From NCBI GenBank assembly GCA_028278205.1, contig JANQES010000102.1, positions 1-64,000 of the forward strand: DNA of 64,000 nucleotides, given 5' to 3'. Positions 44,148 through 52,418 of this stretch are shown in pieces. Under the pieces are notes generated by a model. That model saw only the letters and a list, made by a program, of their open reading frames with translations. It was not told the origin of the DNA and ran no database searches. The translations under genes and the position numbers were made by a program. This DNA is from Rhodothermales bacterium (GTDB lineage: Bacteria > Bacteroidota > Rhodothermia > Rhodothermales > Bin80). How positions within the stretch are numbered: the stretch's first letter is position 1; each line of letters starts with the position of its first letter.

Positions 44148-45761
44148 ATGAAACGCCTCCACCTGACGCTCCTCCTGCTCTTCTTCGGAATCACGCCGGC
44201 TGTTGCCGATCCCGGCGTGGACGTGCTTCGCTACACCTTCCGGCTGACGCTCAGCGACGAGACCGACGCGGTGCGCGGCGAGACCACCGTCGTGGCGCGT
44301 TTTCTGGCCGACGGCGTCGAAAGCTTCGAGCTTGACCTGATCGGGCCGGGCCGAGGCGACGAAGGAGGCATGACTGTCGAGGCCGTCACGCAGGATGGTA
44401 AGGGGATGGATTTTTCGCACGAAAACGACCACCTCCGCATCCTGCTCTCGACGGCGGCGCAGGAGGATGAACAACGCGCCTTTACCATCACCTACCAGGG
44501 CGTCCCGAGCGACGGGCTGATTATCTCAAATAATAAATACGGTGACCGGACGTTCTTCGGCGACAACTGGCCCGAACGCGCCCGCCACTGGCTCCCGACG
44601 GTCGATCATCCGTCTGACAAGGCCTTTTGCGAATTCGTCGTGACGGCGCCGGATCATTATCAGGTCATCGGGTGCGGCGCGCTCGTCGAAGAGACCAACC
44701 TGCCGGGCGGCTTCCGCCTGACGCACTGGCGCAGCGAAGCACCAATGGCGACGAAGGTGATGGTCATCGGCGTGGCCCGTTTTGCGGTGCAATACGTCGA
44801 TGAATACCAGGGCACGTCCATCCAGAGTTGGGTCTACCCGCAAGACCGCGAGGCCGGCTTTTACGATTATGCCCTGGCTGAACGCGTCCTGGCGTTCTTC
44901 GAAGGCCACATCGGCCCGTTTCCCTACGCCAAACTCGCCAACGTCCAGTCGAAGACGCGCTTCGGCGGTATGGAGAATGCCAGCAACATTTTTTACAGCG
45001 AAAATTCTGTGAGCGGCAACCGGCGAAGCGAAATCCTGATTGCCCACGAGATCGCCCACCAGTGGTTCGGCGATTCGGTGACCGAAGTGGACTGGCCGCA
45101 CATCTGGCTCAGCGAAGGCTTTGCCACGTATTTTGAACAACTCTACCTGGAATACACCCACGGACGCGACCGCATGATCCCGGAGCTTCAACAATCCAAA
45201 AACTTCGTCGTGGGTTACTTCGAGCGCAACCCGGCGCCGCTGGTAGACACCACCGTTGCCAACCCGATGGCGCTCTTGAACGCTAACTCGTACATGAAAG
45301 GCGCCTGGGTGCTGCACATGCTGCGCAGCGTGGTGGGCACCGAAGTCTTCTGGGACGGCATCCGCGCCTACTACCACCAGTTCCGCGACGGCAACGCGTC
45401 GTCCGAGGATTTTCAGCGGGTGATGGAAACCACGGCGGGGCAAGACCTCGGCTGGTTCTTCGAACAGTGGCTCTATCAAACAGGCCAACCGCGCTACGAA
45501 GGCACCTGGCAGTTCGACCGCAGCACGCGTCTCGTCACGGTCACGCTCGATCAGGTTCAGACCCACGATGCCTTCTTCCGCATGCCCATCGAACTGGGCA
45601 TTTACACGCACGGGGGCGAACGCCTCCGCCTCGAAGTGCTCGACGTGGCCGAGCGGCAAAACACCTTCACCATCCAACTCGACGACGACGAAACCCCGTC
45701 CGACGTGGTGCTCGACCCGAATTCGTGGGTGTTGATGGAAGCGACTTTTTCGAAGCAATAA
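44148..45761 (+). CDS. M1-family zinc aminopeptidase, secreted
   Basis: This 537-residue protein has an N-terminal signal peptide (LHLTLLLLFFGITPAVADP), an N-terminal beta domain, and the gluzincin catalytic domain. GGMENASNI corresponds to the GAMEN exopeptidase motif (here GGMEN). HEIAHQWFGD at 300-309 gives zinc ligands H300 and H304 with catalytic E301, and E323 (LSEGFATYFE) is the third ligand. A helical part follows. The ERAP-like C-terminal domain is reduced to a short beta domain, giving a compact M1 protein. It likely trims peptides in the periplasm or outside the cell. Confidence 0.93.
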   Translation: MKRLHLTLLLLFFGITPAVADPGVDVLRYTFRLTLSDETDAVRGETTVVARFLADGVESFELDLIGPGRGDEGGMTVEAVTQDGKGMDFSHENDHLRILLSTAAQEDEQRAFTITYQGVPSDGLIISNNKYGDRTFFGDNWPERARHWLPTVDHPSDKAFCEFVVTAPDHYQVIGCGALVEETNLPGGFRLTHWRSEAPMATKVMVIGVARFAVQYVDEYQGTSIQSWVYPQDREAGFYDYALAERVLAFFEGHIGPFPYAKLANVQSKTRFGGMENASNIFYSENSVSGNRRSEILIAHEIAHQWFGDSVTEVDWPHIWLSEGFATYFEQLYLEYTHGRDRMIPELQQSKNFVVGYFERNPAPLVDTTVANPMALLNANSYMKGAWVLHMLRSVVGTEVFWDGIRAYYHQFRDGNASSEDFQRVMETTAGQDLGWFFEQWLYQTGQPRYEGTWQFDRSTRLVTVTLDQVQTHDAFFRMPIELGIYTHGGERLRLEVLDVAERQNTFTIQLDDDETPSDVVLDPNSWVLMEATFSKQ

Positions 45762-45772
45762 GCCAAAACGCG

Positions 45773-45809
45773 AGAGGTCCCCGGCACCTCGAAAGTGCCG
45801 GGGACCTCT
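45773..45809. terminator. Strong 15-bp hairpin after the M1 peptidase gene
   Basis: AGAGGTCCCCGGCAC (45773-45787) pairs exactly with GTGCCGGGGACCTCT (45795-45809) around CTCGAAA. It lies 12 bases after the peptidase stop in a convergent gap. There is no long T tract, so it acts as a terminator or a 3'-end protector. The sequence also resembles dispersed GGTCCCCGGCACC elements seen in other genomes. Confidence 0.65.
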
Positions 45810-45882
45810 TCAACCTTCGGGGACTTCATCGACGCGGATCACAGTTGCACACCCCCGCCCCGCATACCTTCAACTTCTTTTT

Positions 45883-46257
45883 TTAATTCGAGCCGGACGC
45901 GTTCAAGCTGCCCGCTCCAACCGCCGCGATAGTGACGGTGTCGTTGGTGTTGAGCGTGTTATCCCACGCATCGCCCCGGCTATTTTCTCCCACTCTCTTC
46001 GAAACGCCGACCGAATCGCTGCCTTCTGCCCATTCGATCAGCAAGCCATTGAGAAAAACATAGCCTTCGGCGCCGGGAAAGCCTTCATAAATAGCTTCAA
46101 CGGGTGGTGCGCTCGCGCCAACGAAAACGGTCTCCGTACCGCCTTCGTCTGCGGGATTACCGCCCGCCCGGACAAACATGGTGATGTTGAGATCTTTGCC
46201 CGTCTCGTTGACGAAAATCTTCTTGCCTTCCTTCATGCCGTTCATTGAGTCCTCCAT
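45883..46257 (-). CDS. Hypothetical small beta-rich protein
   Basis: The 124-residue product begins NGMKEGKKIFVNETGKDLNI and continues TMFVRAGGNPADEGGTETVF, YVFLNGLLIEWAEGSDSVGV and NTLNTNDTVTIAAVGAGSL. It has no signal peptide or cysteine and is acidic and beta-rich. The composition (NETGKDL, LNTNDTVTI) suggests a small beta sandwich. It is not recognised as a family. The start could be 46257 or 46245; the longer frame to 46347 overlaps the upstream region of the divergent GGT gene. Confidence 0.5.
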   Translation of the reverse strand: MEDSMNGMKEGKKIFVNETGKDLNITMFVRAGGNPADEGGTETVFVGASAPPVEAIYEGFPGAEGYVFLNGLLIEWAEGSDSVGVSKRVGENSRGDAWDNTLNTNDTVTIAAVGAGSLNASGSN

Positions 46258-46470
46258 GGTTGAGGGTTGGGGGTGATGGATTGGTGTTGATTGCGGATGG
46301 ATCGTCCATGCATTCCTATATACAGAAAACAAGCCGGAGAGGCTCACGCCGTGTTCTTTTTTGTATCGTGCCCTGGAGACCGTCTCCTCGACGATGCCTT
46401 GAGAATCTCGCCGATGCCGGGTACCTTCAAGCTGAAGCCCGTGCCCTTACCAACGCTTTTCCCCAAGACC

Positions 46471-48192
46471 ATGCGCAAAGCAACCGTCTTTCTTCTGTTC
46501 CTCGGCCTGATGTTCATCGGCCTGCCAGCGCCGCAGAGTTGGGCGCAGAGTGGACGTATTCCCGTGCCGGCGCGCGACGGGATGACCGTCAGCAGCCACT
46601 ACCTCGGCTCGCAGGCCGGCGACATGATTCTCCAAAAAGGCGGCAACGCCGTCGATGCCGCCGTGGCGACGGCCTTTGCGCTGGCCGTGACGCTGCCCTC
46701 GGCGGGCAACATCGGCGGGGGCGGCTTCCTCGTCTACCACGGCGCCGACGGCACCGTCACCTCGTTTAACTTCCGCGAAAAAGCGCCGCTGGCCGCCACG
46801 GCAACCATGTTCCTCGACCCGGACGGCAAGATCCGAGACAACTCGAACCACGAGGGGCCGCTTTCGGTGGGCGTGCCGGGCACGGTGGCCGGCCTCTACC
46901 TGGCGCATCAACGACTGGGCAAGCTGCCGTGGGCCGACCTTCTGGAGCCGGCCATCGACCTGGCGGAGAACGGGTTTCCCTCGACCTGGGCCATGCAGGG
47001 GTTCCTGCGCATGATCAGCCGGTCTAACGATCCGCTCTATGCCGCCACCCGGCAGGCGTTTCTGAAGAACGGCCGCATCCCCTACGCGCCGGGCGAGACC
47101 TGGAAACAGCCGGACCTGGCCGAATCGCTCAAACGCATCCGCGACCACGGCCACGACGGTTTCTACAAAGGCGAGACGGCCCGCCTGCTGGCTGACTTTA
47201 TGCGCAAGCACGGCGGCATGATCACCGAAGAAGACCTGGCCGCCTATCAGGCCGACGAGCAACAGCCCATCCACGGCACCTACCGGGGCTATGACATTTA
47301 TGCGATGTCGCCGCCGAGCAGTGGCGGCGTGGCGATGGTCGAGATGCTCAACATCCTCGAAGGCTTCGACCTCAAGGAGATGGGCCACAACTCGGCCATG
47401 TACCTCCACGTCTTGACCGAGGCCATGCGCCGCGCCTACGCCGACCGCGCCGAACACCTCGGCGACCCGCGCTTCAACCCCGACATGCCCATCGACCTGC
47501 TGACTTCGAAAGCCTACGCCGCCGACCTGCGCGCCACGATCGATCTGTTCAAAGCCTCCGAGAGCGACTCGGCGGCTTTTAGCAGCGCCTACATGACCTA
47601 CGAAAGCGAAGAAACCACCCACTTCTCGGTCGTCGATGCCCAAGGCAACGCGGTGTCGCTGACCTACACGCTGGAGTATGGCTACGGCTCGCGGATCGTG
47701 GCGGATGGCACCGGCTTTCTGCTCAATAACGAGATGGGCGACTTCAACCCCATCCCCGGCTACACCGACACACGCGGCTACATCGGCACGCTGCCCAATC
47801 TGGTGGCGCCGCAAAAACGAATGCTTTCGAGCATGACGCCGGCTATCGTGGCTAAGGACGGCAAGCCGATCCTCGTCGTCGGCAGTCCGGGCGGGCGCAC
47901 CATCATCAACACCGTCATGCAAGTCATCCTCAACGTCATCGACCACGGCATGAACGTCGCCGAGGCTATCGAAGCGCCGCGCATTCATCACCAGTGGCTG
48001 CCCAACGTGACGAGCTTCGAGGCCCTGGGCATCTCGCCGGATACGAAACGGCTCTATGAAATGATGGGCCACCGCGTCCGCTTCCGAGGCACGCAAGGCC
48101 GCGCCATGGGCATCTTCCTCAACCACACCGCCAACCTGATCTACGGCGCCGCCGACTCGCGCAGCTACGACGGACGCGCCGTGGGGCATTGA
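46471..48192 (+). CDS. ggt: Gamma-glutamyltransferase, exported (copy 1)
   Basis: This 573-residue Ntn-hydrolase precursor has a signal peptide (ATVFLLFLGLMFIGLPAPQS then WAQ). The large subunit contains KGGNAVDAAVATAFALAVT and GNIGGGGFLVYH. The autocleavage site precedes nucleophile T382 in ETTHFSVVDAQGNAVSLTYT, followed by GFLLNNEMGDF and the oxyanion GSPGGRTIINTV. All catalytic motifs are present. It cleaves glutathione and other gamma-glutamyl compounds in the periplasm. The start at 46471 is set by the signal peptide; the frame is open back to 46291. A second, lipoprotein-type GGT lies at 49409-51106. Confidence 0.94.
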   Translation: MRKATVFLLFLGLMFIGLPAPQSWAQSGRIPVPARDGMTVSSHYLGSQAGDMILQKGGNAVDAAVATAFALAVTLPSAGNIGGGGFLVYHGADGTVTSFNFREKAPLAATATMFLDPDGKIRDNSNHEGPLSVGVPGTVAGLYLAHQRLGKLPWADLLEPAIDLAENGFPSTWAMQGFLRMISRSNDPLYAATRQAFLKNGRIPYAPGETWKQPDLAESLKRIRDHGHDGFYKGETARLLADFMRKHGGMITEEDLAAYQADEQQPIHGTYRGYDIYAMSPPSSGGVAMVEMLNILEGFDLKEMGHNSAMYLHVLTEAMRRAYADRAEHLGDPRFNPDMPIDLLTSKAYAADLRATIDLFKASESDSAAFSSAYMTYESEETTHFSVVDAQGNAVSLTYTLEYGYGSRIVADGTGFLLNNEMGDFNPIPGYTDTRGYIGTLPNLVAPQKRMLSSMTPAIVAKDGKPILVVGSPGGRTIINTVMQVILNVIDHGMNVAEAIEAPRIHHQWLPNVTSFEALGISPDTKRLYEMMGHRVRFRGTQGRAMGIFLNHTANLIYGAADSRSYDGRAVGH

Positions 48193-48200
48193 GTGGCTAT

Positions 48201-48274
48201 TCGCTATAAACAGATAGCGGATGGCCGAAGGCGGAGGGAAAAACACCCCCTCCGCGCTTCGTCATCCGCTATCT
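48201..48274. repeat. Hairpin of 7-base units (ATAGCGG) after GGT
   Basis: AGATAGCGGATGGCCGAAGG (48212-48231) plus CGGAGGG pairs with CCCTCCGCGCTTCGTCATCC (48248-48267) plus GCTATCT. The left arm reads as ATAGCGG, ATGGCCG, AAGGCGG heptamers. TTCGCTAT just before adds a further partial unit. It may serve as terminator between convergent genes. Confidence 0.75.
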
Positions 48275-48308
48275 ACTTGAAATCAGAATTGTTTTTAGGA
48301 ATGCGCTG

Positions 48309-48779
48309 TCAGGCCGGTGCAGCCTCCAGGTCTTCCACTTTTTCAGCGTCCGCGACGCCTTTCGCTGCAAGTTCCTTCTCAAAATCCGTGTCGAACCATT
48401 TATCGCGCTTGTCCTGATAGTCGTCAATCTCAATCGCGATCTGGTTGGCTGCCTTTTGGATTTCTTTGAGCCCCTCGACGATGTGGCCGGGCGGCGGATT
48501 GAGAATGCGGTCGCGAAGGTTATTCGCCAGACCGACCATCAGCTCGGTCAGTGCCGGCATGGCCGTCCTTTGGGCTGAGGGGCTGCCGGGCAGCGCCGCG
48601 CGGCGCCCATCAGTTTTTTCGGCGGCGGCATAGTCGGGATGCGCGAGCAGCGCCTTGATGGCATTGTACCAATGCTCTGCCGTCTGACGATGGTTCCACC
48701 CTTCGGCGTCACGACGCATGGCGACCTTGGTGATGTTAAGGTCGTCGAGCAGTGCCTGGAGTTTTTGTTCAAAAGCCAT
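48309..48779 (-). CDS. Hypothetical helical protein
   Basis: The 156-residue product begins MAFEQKLQALLDDLNITKVA. It is largely helical and charged, with RDAEGWNHRQTAEHWYNAIK in the middle and a C-terminal coiled-coil-like part (EGLKEIQKAANQIAIEIDDY). There is no signal peptide, membrane helix or known catalytic motif. A Pro/Gly stretch (AALPGSPSA) separates the two helical halves. It is not recognised as a family. It is convergent with GGT copy 1. Confidence 0.5.
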   Translation of the reverse strand: MAFEQKLQALLDDLNITKVAMRRDAEGWNHRQTAEHWYNAIKALLAHPDYAAAEKTDGRRAALPGSPSAQRTAMPALTELMVGLANNLRDRILNPPPGHIVEGLKEIQKAANQIAIEIDDYQDKRDKWFDTDFEKELAAKGVADAEKVEDLEAAPA

Positions 48780-49408
48780 GATTCACCTCGGTTTTTGTGT
48801 GTGAGTTGTGGTAAAGTGCGGGGAAAAGAGGCTTATACTTGATGGGTTCATTGGTACGTATCCTATACAAAAAAGAATGCGTATCACGCACAATCAAAAC
48901 ATCGTCTACAAGCCCACCCTGGCAACGACGGAGTACACCATGAGGCCTCCCTGTCCTGGGGATACACGCTAGCGGTTCGCTCTGATATGCTTGCGCACCT
49001 TGCTTCATCGATCTTTTTCTCCCACGCTGCCAAATTGCTTCTCCTTACCCCGACACGGTCACCCCTTCTTTAGGAACAAATAATGCCTGGTGGTTCGGTC
49101 TTCCCGGGCGGACACCTGCGCTCAGAAAGTGGGGCCTGCGCTCTTTGCGGCTTCCAGTTTGCTATGAATAAAAAGTATTGGCCTGTTCGACCGTCATTAT
49201 ATGTTCAAATGGCCCCCTTGCCGAATTTACAACTAGCACCATTTGTTATTATATAGACACATCAGGCCAGCAAACATAACCTCCTTCACAAAAACTACAC
49301 AAAATCGAGGCGCCGGACGGGTGTATCCTGGTGCGCGTCCTTCGTCCTGCAAAGCCTGAACGCCTATCAGGTTTTTATACAGGCTATGATACGATTGGTT
49401 CATCGACT
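48780..49408. other. 629-base gap without recognised gene
   Basis: This gap lies between the start of the helical hypothetical protein and GGT copy 2, and is more AT-rich than the surroundings. Short ORFs here do not resemble families. No inverted heptamer element is seen, which is unusual for a gap this long in the window. It probably carries both promoters. Confidence 0.5.
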
Positions 49409-51106
49409 ATGAAAAAAACGCTCACGCTCCTGGCCTTCGCCTGGCTCACCCTGGCGGCGTGCGAAAAACAGCCGGAAACCTTCACCCCGGAGCCTATCGT
49501 CGCCGCCGGCACAGCCAACACCGCAGAGCGCCCGGCTACCGGCGCTTCGGGCATGGTCTCGTCGGCGCATCCGAGGGCGACGCAGGCAGGGCTGGCTACC
49601 CTGGAAAAAGGCGGCAATGCCTTCGATGCCGCTGTGGCGGTGGCTGCTATGCTCAACGTCGTCGAGCCGAATATGTCCGGCGTCGGCGGCTACGGGACGA
49701 TCCTCGTCTATGATGCCGGGCAGCGGCAGACGCGCTTCCTCAACGCCAGCGGTCGCATTCCCAGAGGCGTCGATGCGGATGTTTTCCGCGCGCCCACACC
49801 CAACTACCGGGAAAACCGGCGCGGCCCCAAGGCTGTCTCGACGCCGGGCAACGCCAACGCCTGGCAGGCCATGCTCGACGCCTACGGCACCCTGCCACGC
49901 GCCGACATCTTCGAAGCCGCCATCGATGCTGCCGGCGAGGGCTTCCCGATCAGCCCGCGCCTGGCCCGTTCCATCAACAGCGCCTTCGACGACTTTTCGG
50001 ACTATGCCCGGTCTATGTACGGGCGAGACGGGACGCCACTGGCTGCCGGCGACACGCTCGTGCAAAAGGATCTCGCCGGCACGCTGCGCGCGATGGTGGA
50101 TCAGGGAGGCCGCGTTATCCACGGCGGAAGCGTCGGGCAGGCCATCGATGCGGCGATGCAGGCGGCGGGCAGCTTCCTGACGCTCGAAGACCTCGCCGAA
50201 AACGAGGCCGAGTGGTACGAACCGATCCGCATCACCTACCGGGGCCATGAGGTGCTGACGGCCTCGCCGCCGTCGACGGCTTTCCCGGCGCTGATCCGGC
50301 TGGGCCTGATGAGCCGGTTCGATGTGAAGGCGCTCGGCCACAACACCCCGGCCACGTTGCACCGCTTCGCCGAGGCAACGAAGCACGCCTTCTGGTGCCG
50401 CCTCGCCTACGCCGGCGACCCGGAGGTCAATCCGCCGCCGCTCGATACGCTGCTCTCGGAAGCCTACTGGCAACAGCAAGCCGCCGCCATGGATCTCGAA
50501 AGCGCCACGGTGTTCGAGCCGCCGCAGGTGGTCGTGGCCGAAGGGATGAATACGACGCACTTCGTCGTGGCCGACAGGTGGGGCAACATCGTCAGTGCCA
50601 CGCAGACGCTGGGCAATTCGTTCGGCAGCCGCATTCTGGTCGAAGGCACGGGAATCTGGCTCAACAACTCGCTGGCCTACTGCACCTTCGAACCGGCAGG
50701 CAACCCGATGGACGCCCACGCCGGCCATCACAAACTCTCCGGCGACGTCCCGACGATCATCCTGCGCCAGGGCAAGCCGTGGGCCGCCCTGGGCACGCCC
50801 GGCGGCCACACCATCGGCCAGACCGTCCCGCAGATGGTGATGAACCTGATCGACTTCGGCATGGACGTCCAGCAGGCCGTCGCTGCGCCGCGCATCAGCT
50901 TCATCGAGCCGGATATCCTGGCTGTCGAAAGCCGCATGGTGGATTCCACCCGGAACGCCCTGGCTGCGCTTGGGCACAACGTCCGGACTTACACCAGCCT
51001 CGGCAACGCCCACGCCCTGGTCATCGAATACGACGCCGCCGGCACCCCCATCCGCTTCACCGGCGCCGCCGACCCACGCGGCGAAGGCGTGGCGCAGGGG
51101 TTGTGA
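49409..51106 (+). CDS. Gamma-glutamyltransferase-family lipoprotein (copy 2)
   Basis: This 565-residue Ntn-hydrolase homologue has a lipoprotein signal (LTLLAFAWLTLAAC). It shows EKGGNAFDAAVAVAAMLNVV, PNMSGVGGYGTILVY, nucleophile T382 in MNTTHFVVADRWGNIVSATQ and GTPGGHTIGQTVPQMV. Catalytic Thr and glycine-rich motifs are conserved, but GxGG at the substrate loop differs from copy 1, so its substrate may be another gamma-glutamyl compound or a cephalosporin-like amide. The start at 49409 is set by the lipobox; the frame is open to 49331. The two copies are only distantly similar and are not a recent tandem duplication. Confidence 0.88.
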   Translation: MKKTLTLLAFAWLTLAACEKQPETFTPEPIVAAGTANTAERPATGASGMVSSAHPRATQAGLATLEKGGNAFDAAVAVAAMLNVVEPNMSGVGGYGTILVYDAGQRQTRFLNASGRIPRGVDADVFRAPTPNYRENRRGPKAVSTPGNANAWQAMLDAYGTLPRADIFEAAIDAAGEGFPISPRLARSINSAFDDFSDYARSMYGRDGTPLAAGDTLVQKDLAGTLRAMVDQGGRVIHGGSVGQAIDAAMQAAGSFLTLEDLAENEAEWYEPIRITYRGHEVLTASPPSTAFPALIRLGLMSRFDVKALGHNTPATLHRFAEATKHAFWCRLAYAGDPEVNPPPLDTLLSEAYWQQQAAAMDLESATVFEPPQVVVAEGMNTTHFVVADRWGNIVSATQTLGNSFGSRILVEGTGIWLNNSLAYCTFEPAGNPMDAHAGHHKLSGDVPTIILRQGKPWAALGTPGGHTIGQTVPQMVMNLIDFGMDVQQAVAAPRISFIEPDILAVESRMVDSTRNALAALGHNVRTYTSLGNAHALVIEYDAAGTPIRFTGAADPRGEGVAQGL

Positions 51107-51140
51107 GCCGGAGAGCCGGGGAAACCTGATTAACGACTAA

Positions 51141-51161
51141 TTGTACAATTTTCCTGTACAA
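51141..51161. promoter_or_regulatory. YefM-type operator: paired TGTACA hexamers
   Basis: TGTACA occurs at 51142-51147 and 51155-51160, within the extended half-sites TTGTACAA and CTGTACAAG, 32-50 bases before the antitoxin start. The yefM-yoeB operator of E. coli is also built on TGTACA cores. It is probably bound by the antitoxin for autoregulation. Confidence 0.65.
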
Positions 51162-51192
51162 GACAATCTATCAGCTTTCCCATCAAAACACC

Positions 51193-51486
51193 ATGGCTTC
51201 TCTGGAGCTTACCTACAGCAAGGCCCGCGAAAATCTGGCGCGCCTCATGGATCGGGTGACGGAAGAGCGGGCCGTAGCAGTGATCACGCGCCGCAACAAA
51301 GAAGACGTGGTCCTGCTTGCTCGCGACGAATTCGACGGCCTGATGGAAACGGTTCACTTGTTGCGTAGCCCCGCCAACCGAGAACGTTTGTTTGCCGCGA
51401 TGGAGGCTGCCGAACGAGGCGAAGGCGAGATCGTCGACGTATCCGCCCTCCGCCAGGATTTAGGCCTTTCTGATGAGGACGCATGA
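51193..51486 (+). CDS. yefM: YefM/Phd-family antitoxin
   Basis: The 97-residue product starts SLELTYSKARENLARLMDRV, then ERAVAVITRRNKEDVVLLAR and DEFDGLMETVHLLRSPANRE, the Phd/YefM DNA-binding fold. The C-terminal AAERGEGEIVDVSALRQDLG is the toxin-neutralising tail. The stop overlaps the toxin start by four bases (ATGA), the normal arrangement. Paired TGTACA sites lie upstream. Unlike the HigBA module at 10.2 kb, this pair looks intact. Confidence 0.92.
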   Translation: MASLELTYSKARENLARLMDRVTEERAVAVITRRNKEDVVLLARDEFDGLMETVHLLRSPANRERLFAAMEAAERGEGEIVDVSALRQDLGLSDEDA

Positions 51487-51773
51487 GCCAACGCATCGCT
51501 GTCTTTCAGGCGGGTTTCCGGAAAGATCTGACGTACTGGGTGAAGACCGACCGGAAAACGACGCTCAAGCTGCTGAAACTCATTGAGGCTGTGATGCGCG
51601 ACCCGGCCCACGGGATCGGAAAACCGGAACCCTTGAAGCATCTCGGCGCGGGCTATTATTCACGGCGGATTACCCAGGAACACCGCCTCGTCTACCGAAT
51701 ACGCCGCCTCACGAGCGAATCAGGAGAAGCCATCGAGCGCATTGATTTTTTACAAGGCAGGTATCATTATTGA
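51483..51773 (+). CDS. yoeB: YoeB-family mRNA interferase toxin
   Basis: This 96-residue RelE-fold toxin contains FRKDLTYWVKTDRKTTLKLL, then GIGKPEPLKHLGAGYYSRRI and TQEHRLVYRI, ending GRYHY. Conserved YoeB residues visible are Glu (KPEPLK), Arg (YYSRRI), and the C-terminal His-Tyr (RYHY), which form the ribonuclease site. It cleaves mRNA on the ribosome when free of antitoxin. An extra short insertion (RLTSESGEAIERIDF) replaces the typical IxxCRYHY strand spacing but leaves the catalytic end intact. Confidence 0.92.
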   Translation: MSQRIAVFQAGFRKDLTYWVKTDRKTTLKLLKLIEAVMRDPAHGIGKPEPLKHLGAGYYSRRITQEHRLVYRIRRLTSESGEAIERIDFLQGRYHY

Positions 51774-51830
51774 TCTCGCTTTCTACCTTCTCCGACTCTC
51801 CGATTCAACGACTCTCTGACTCCCCACAAC

Positions 51831-52247
51831 ATGGTCTATCAACACGAAATCAACCTCGCCACACGCGGGCACCGCGACATGCACGACGTGACAGCGAAGG
51901 TGGCCGAGGCTGTGCGCGCGTCGGGCGTCACCATCGGCCTCGTCAACGTACACGTCATCGGCAGCACCGGGGCCGTCGGCACGATTGAGTTCGAGCCGGG
52001 GCTTCAGCGCGATCTGCCCGAAATCCTCGACAAGCTGATGCCGCCGAGCCGCCATTACGGCCACGAGCAGGCCTGGCACGACGGCAACGGCCACTCGCAC
52101 CTCCAGGCCACGATGCTCGGCCCGTCGGTGTCGGTGCCGGTGAGCGGCGGCAAGCCCATACTCGGCACGTGGCAACAGATCTTCTTCCTCGAATGCGACG
52201 TCAAACCCCGCCGACGGACGCTGGTCGTGACGGTTCAAGGTGAGTGA
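51831..52247 (+). CDS. YjbQ/UPF0047 family protein
   Basis: The 138-residue product contains HRDMHDVTAKVAEAVRASGV, GLVNVHVIGSTGAVGTIEFE, HYGHEQAWHDGNGHSHLQAT and GTWQQIFFLECD. These are signatures of the UPF0047 fold, annotated secondary thiamine-phosphate synthase. His residues around the active cleft (HE, HDGNGHSHL) are present. The Trp/Gly core is intact. The true in-cell role of this family is not established. A long inverted repeat starts ten bases after its stop. Confidence 0.92.
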   Translation: MVYQHEINLATRGHRDMHDVTAKVAEAVRASGVTIGLVNVHVIGSTGAVGTIEFEPGLQRDLPEILDKLMPPSRHYGHEQAWHDGNGHSHLQATMLGPSVSVPVSGGKPILGTWQQIFFLECDVKPRRRTLVVTVQGE

Positions 52248-52256
52248 GGGGATTGG

Positions 52257-52417
52257 CGATTTTGGATTTTAGATTTTGGATTTTGGATTGTTTTGATCTA
52301 TTGTGGATCGCCAAACAGAGGAAACTGAGCCGGTTAAAACAAGCGTGGCTTATCCGTTCATCAAAAACAGATCAGCCAGCACCCAATCCAAAATCCAAAA
52401 TCTAAAATCCAAAATCG
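52257..52417. repeat. Perfect 34-bp inverted repeat of TTTTGGA heptamers, 93-base loop
   Basis: The left arm (52257-52290) is CGATTTTGGATTTTAGATTT continuing TGGATTTTGGATTG. The right arm (52384-52417) is its exact reverse complement. The arms consist of TTTTGGA/TTTTAGA heptamers. It begins ten bases after the YjbQ stop and ends one base before the permease ATG at 52419. The identity of the arms implies recent formation or correction. Confidence 0.95.
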
Positions 52418-52418
52418 C

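Noticed and set aside
48769..49008. 79-codon minus-strand ORF in the gap before GGT copy 2
   Set aside because: No family similarity or ribosome site, and the composition is not gene-like.
46471..51106. The two GGT genes as a recent tandem duplication
   Set aside because: Their sequences differ throughout, one is a lipoprotein and the other has a cleavable signal, and an unrelated gene lies between them.
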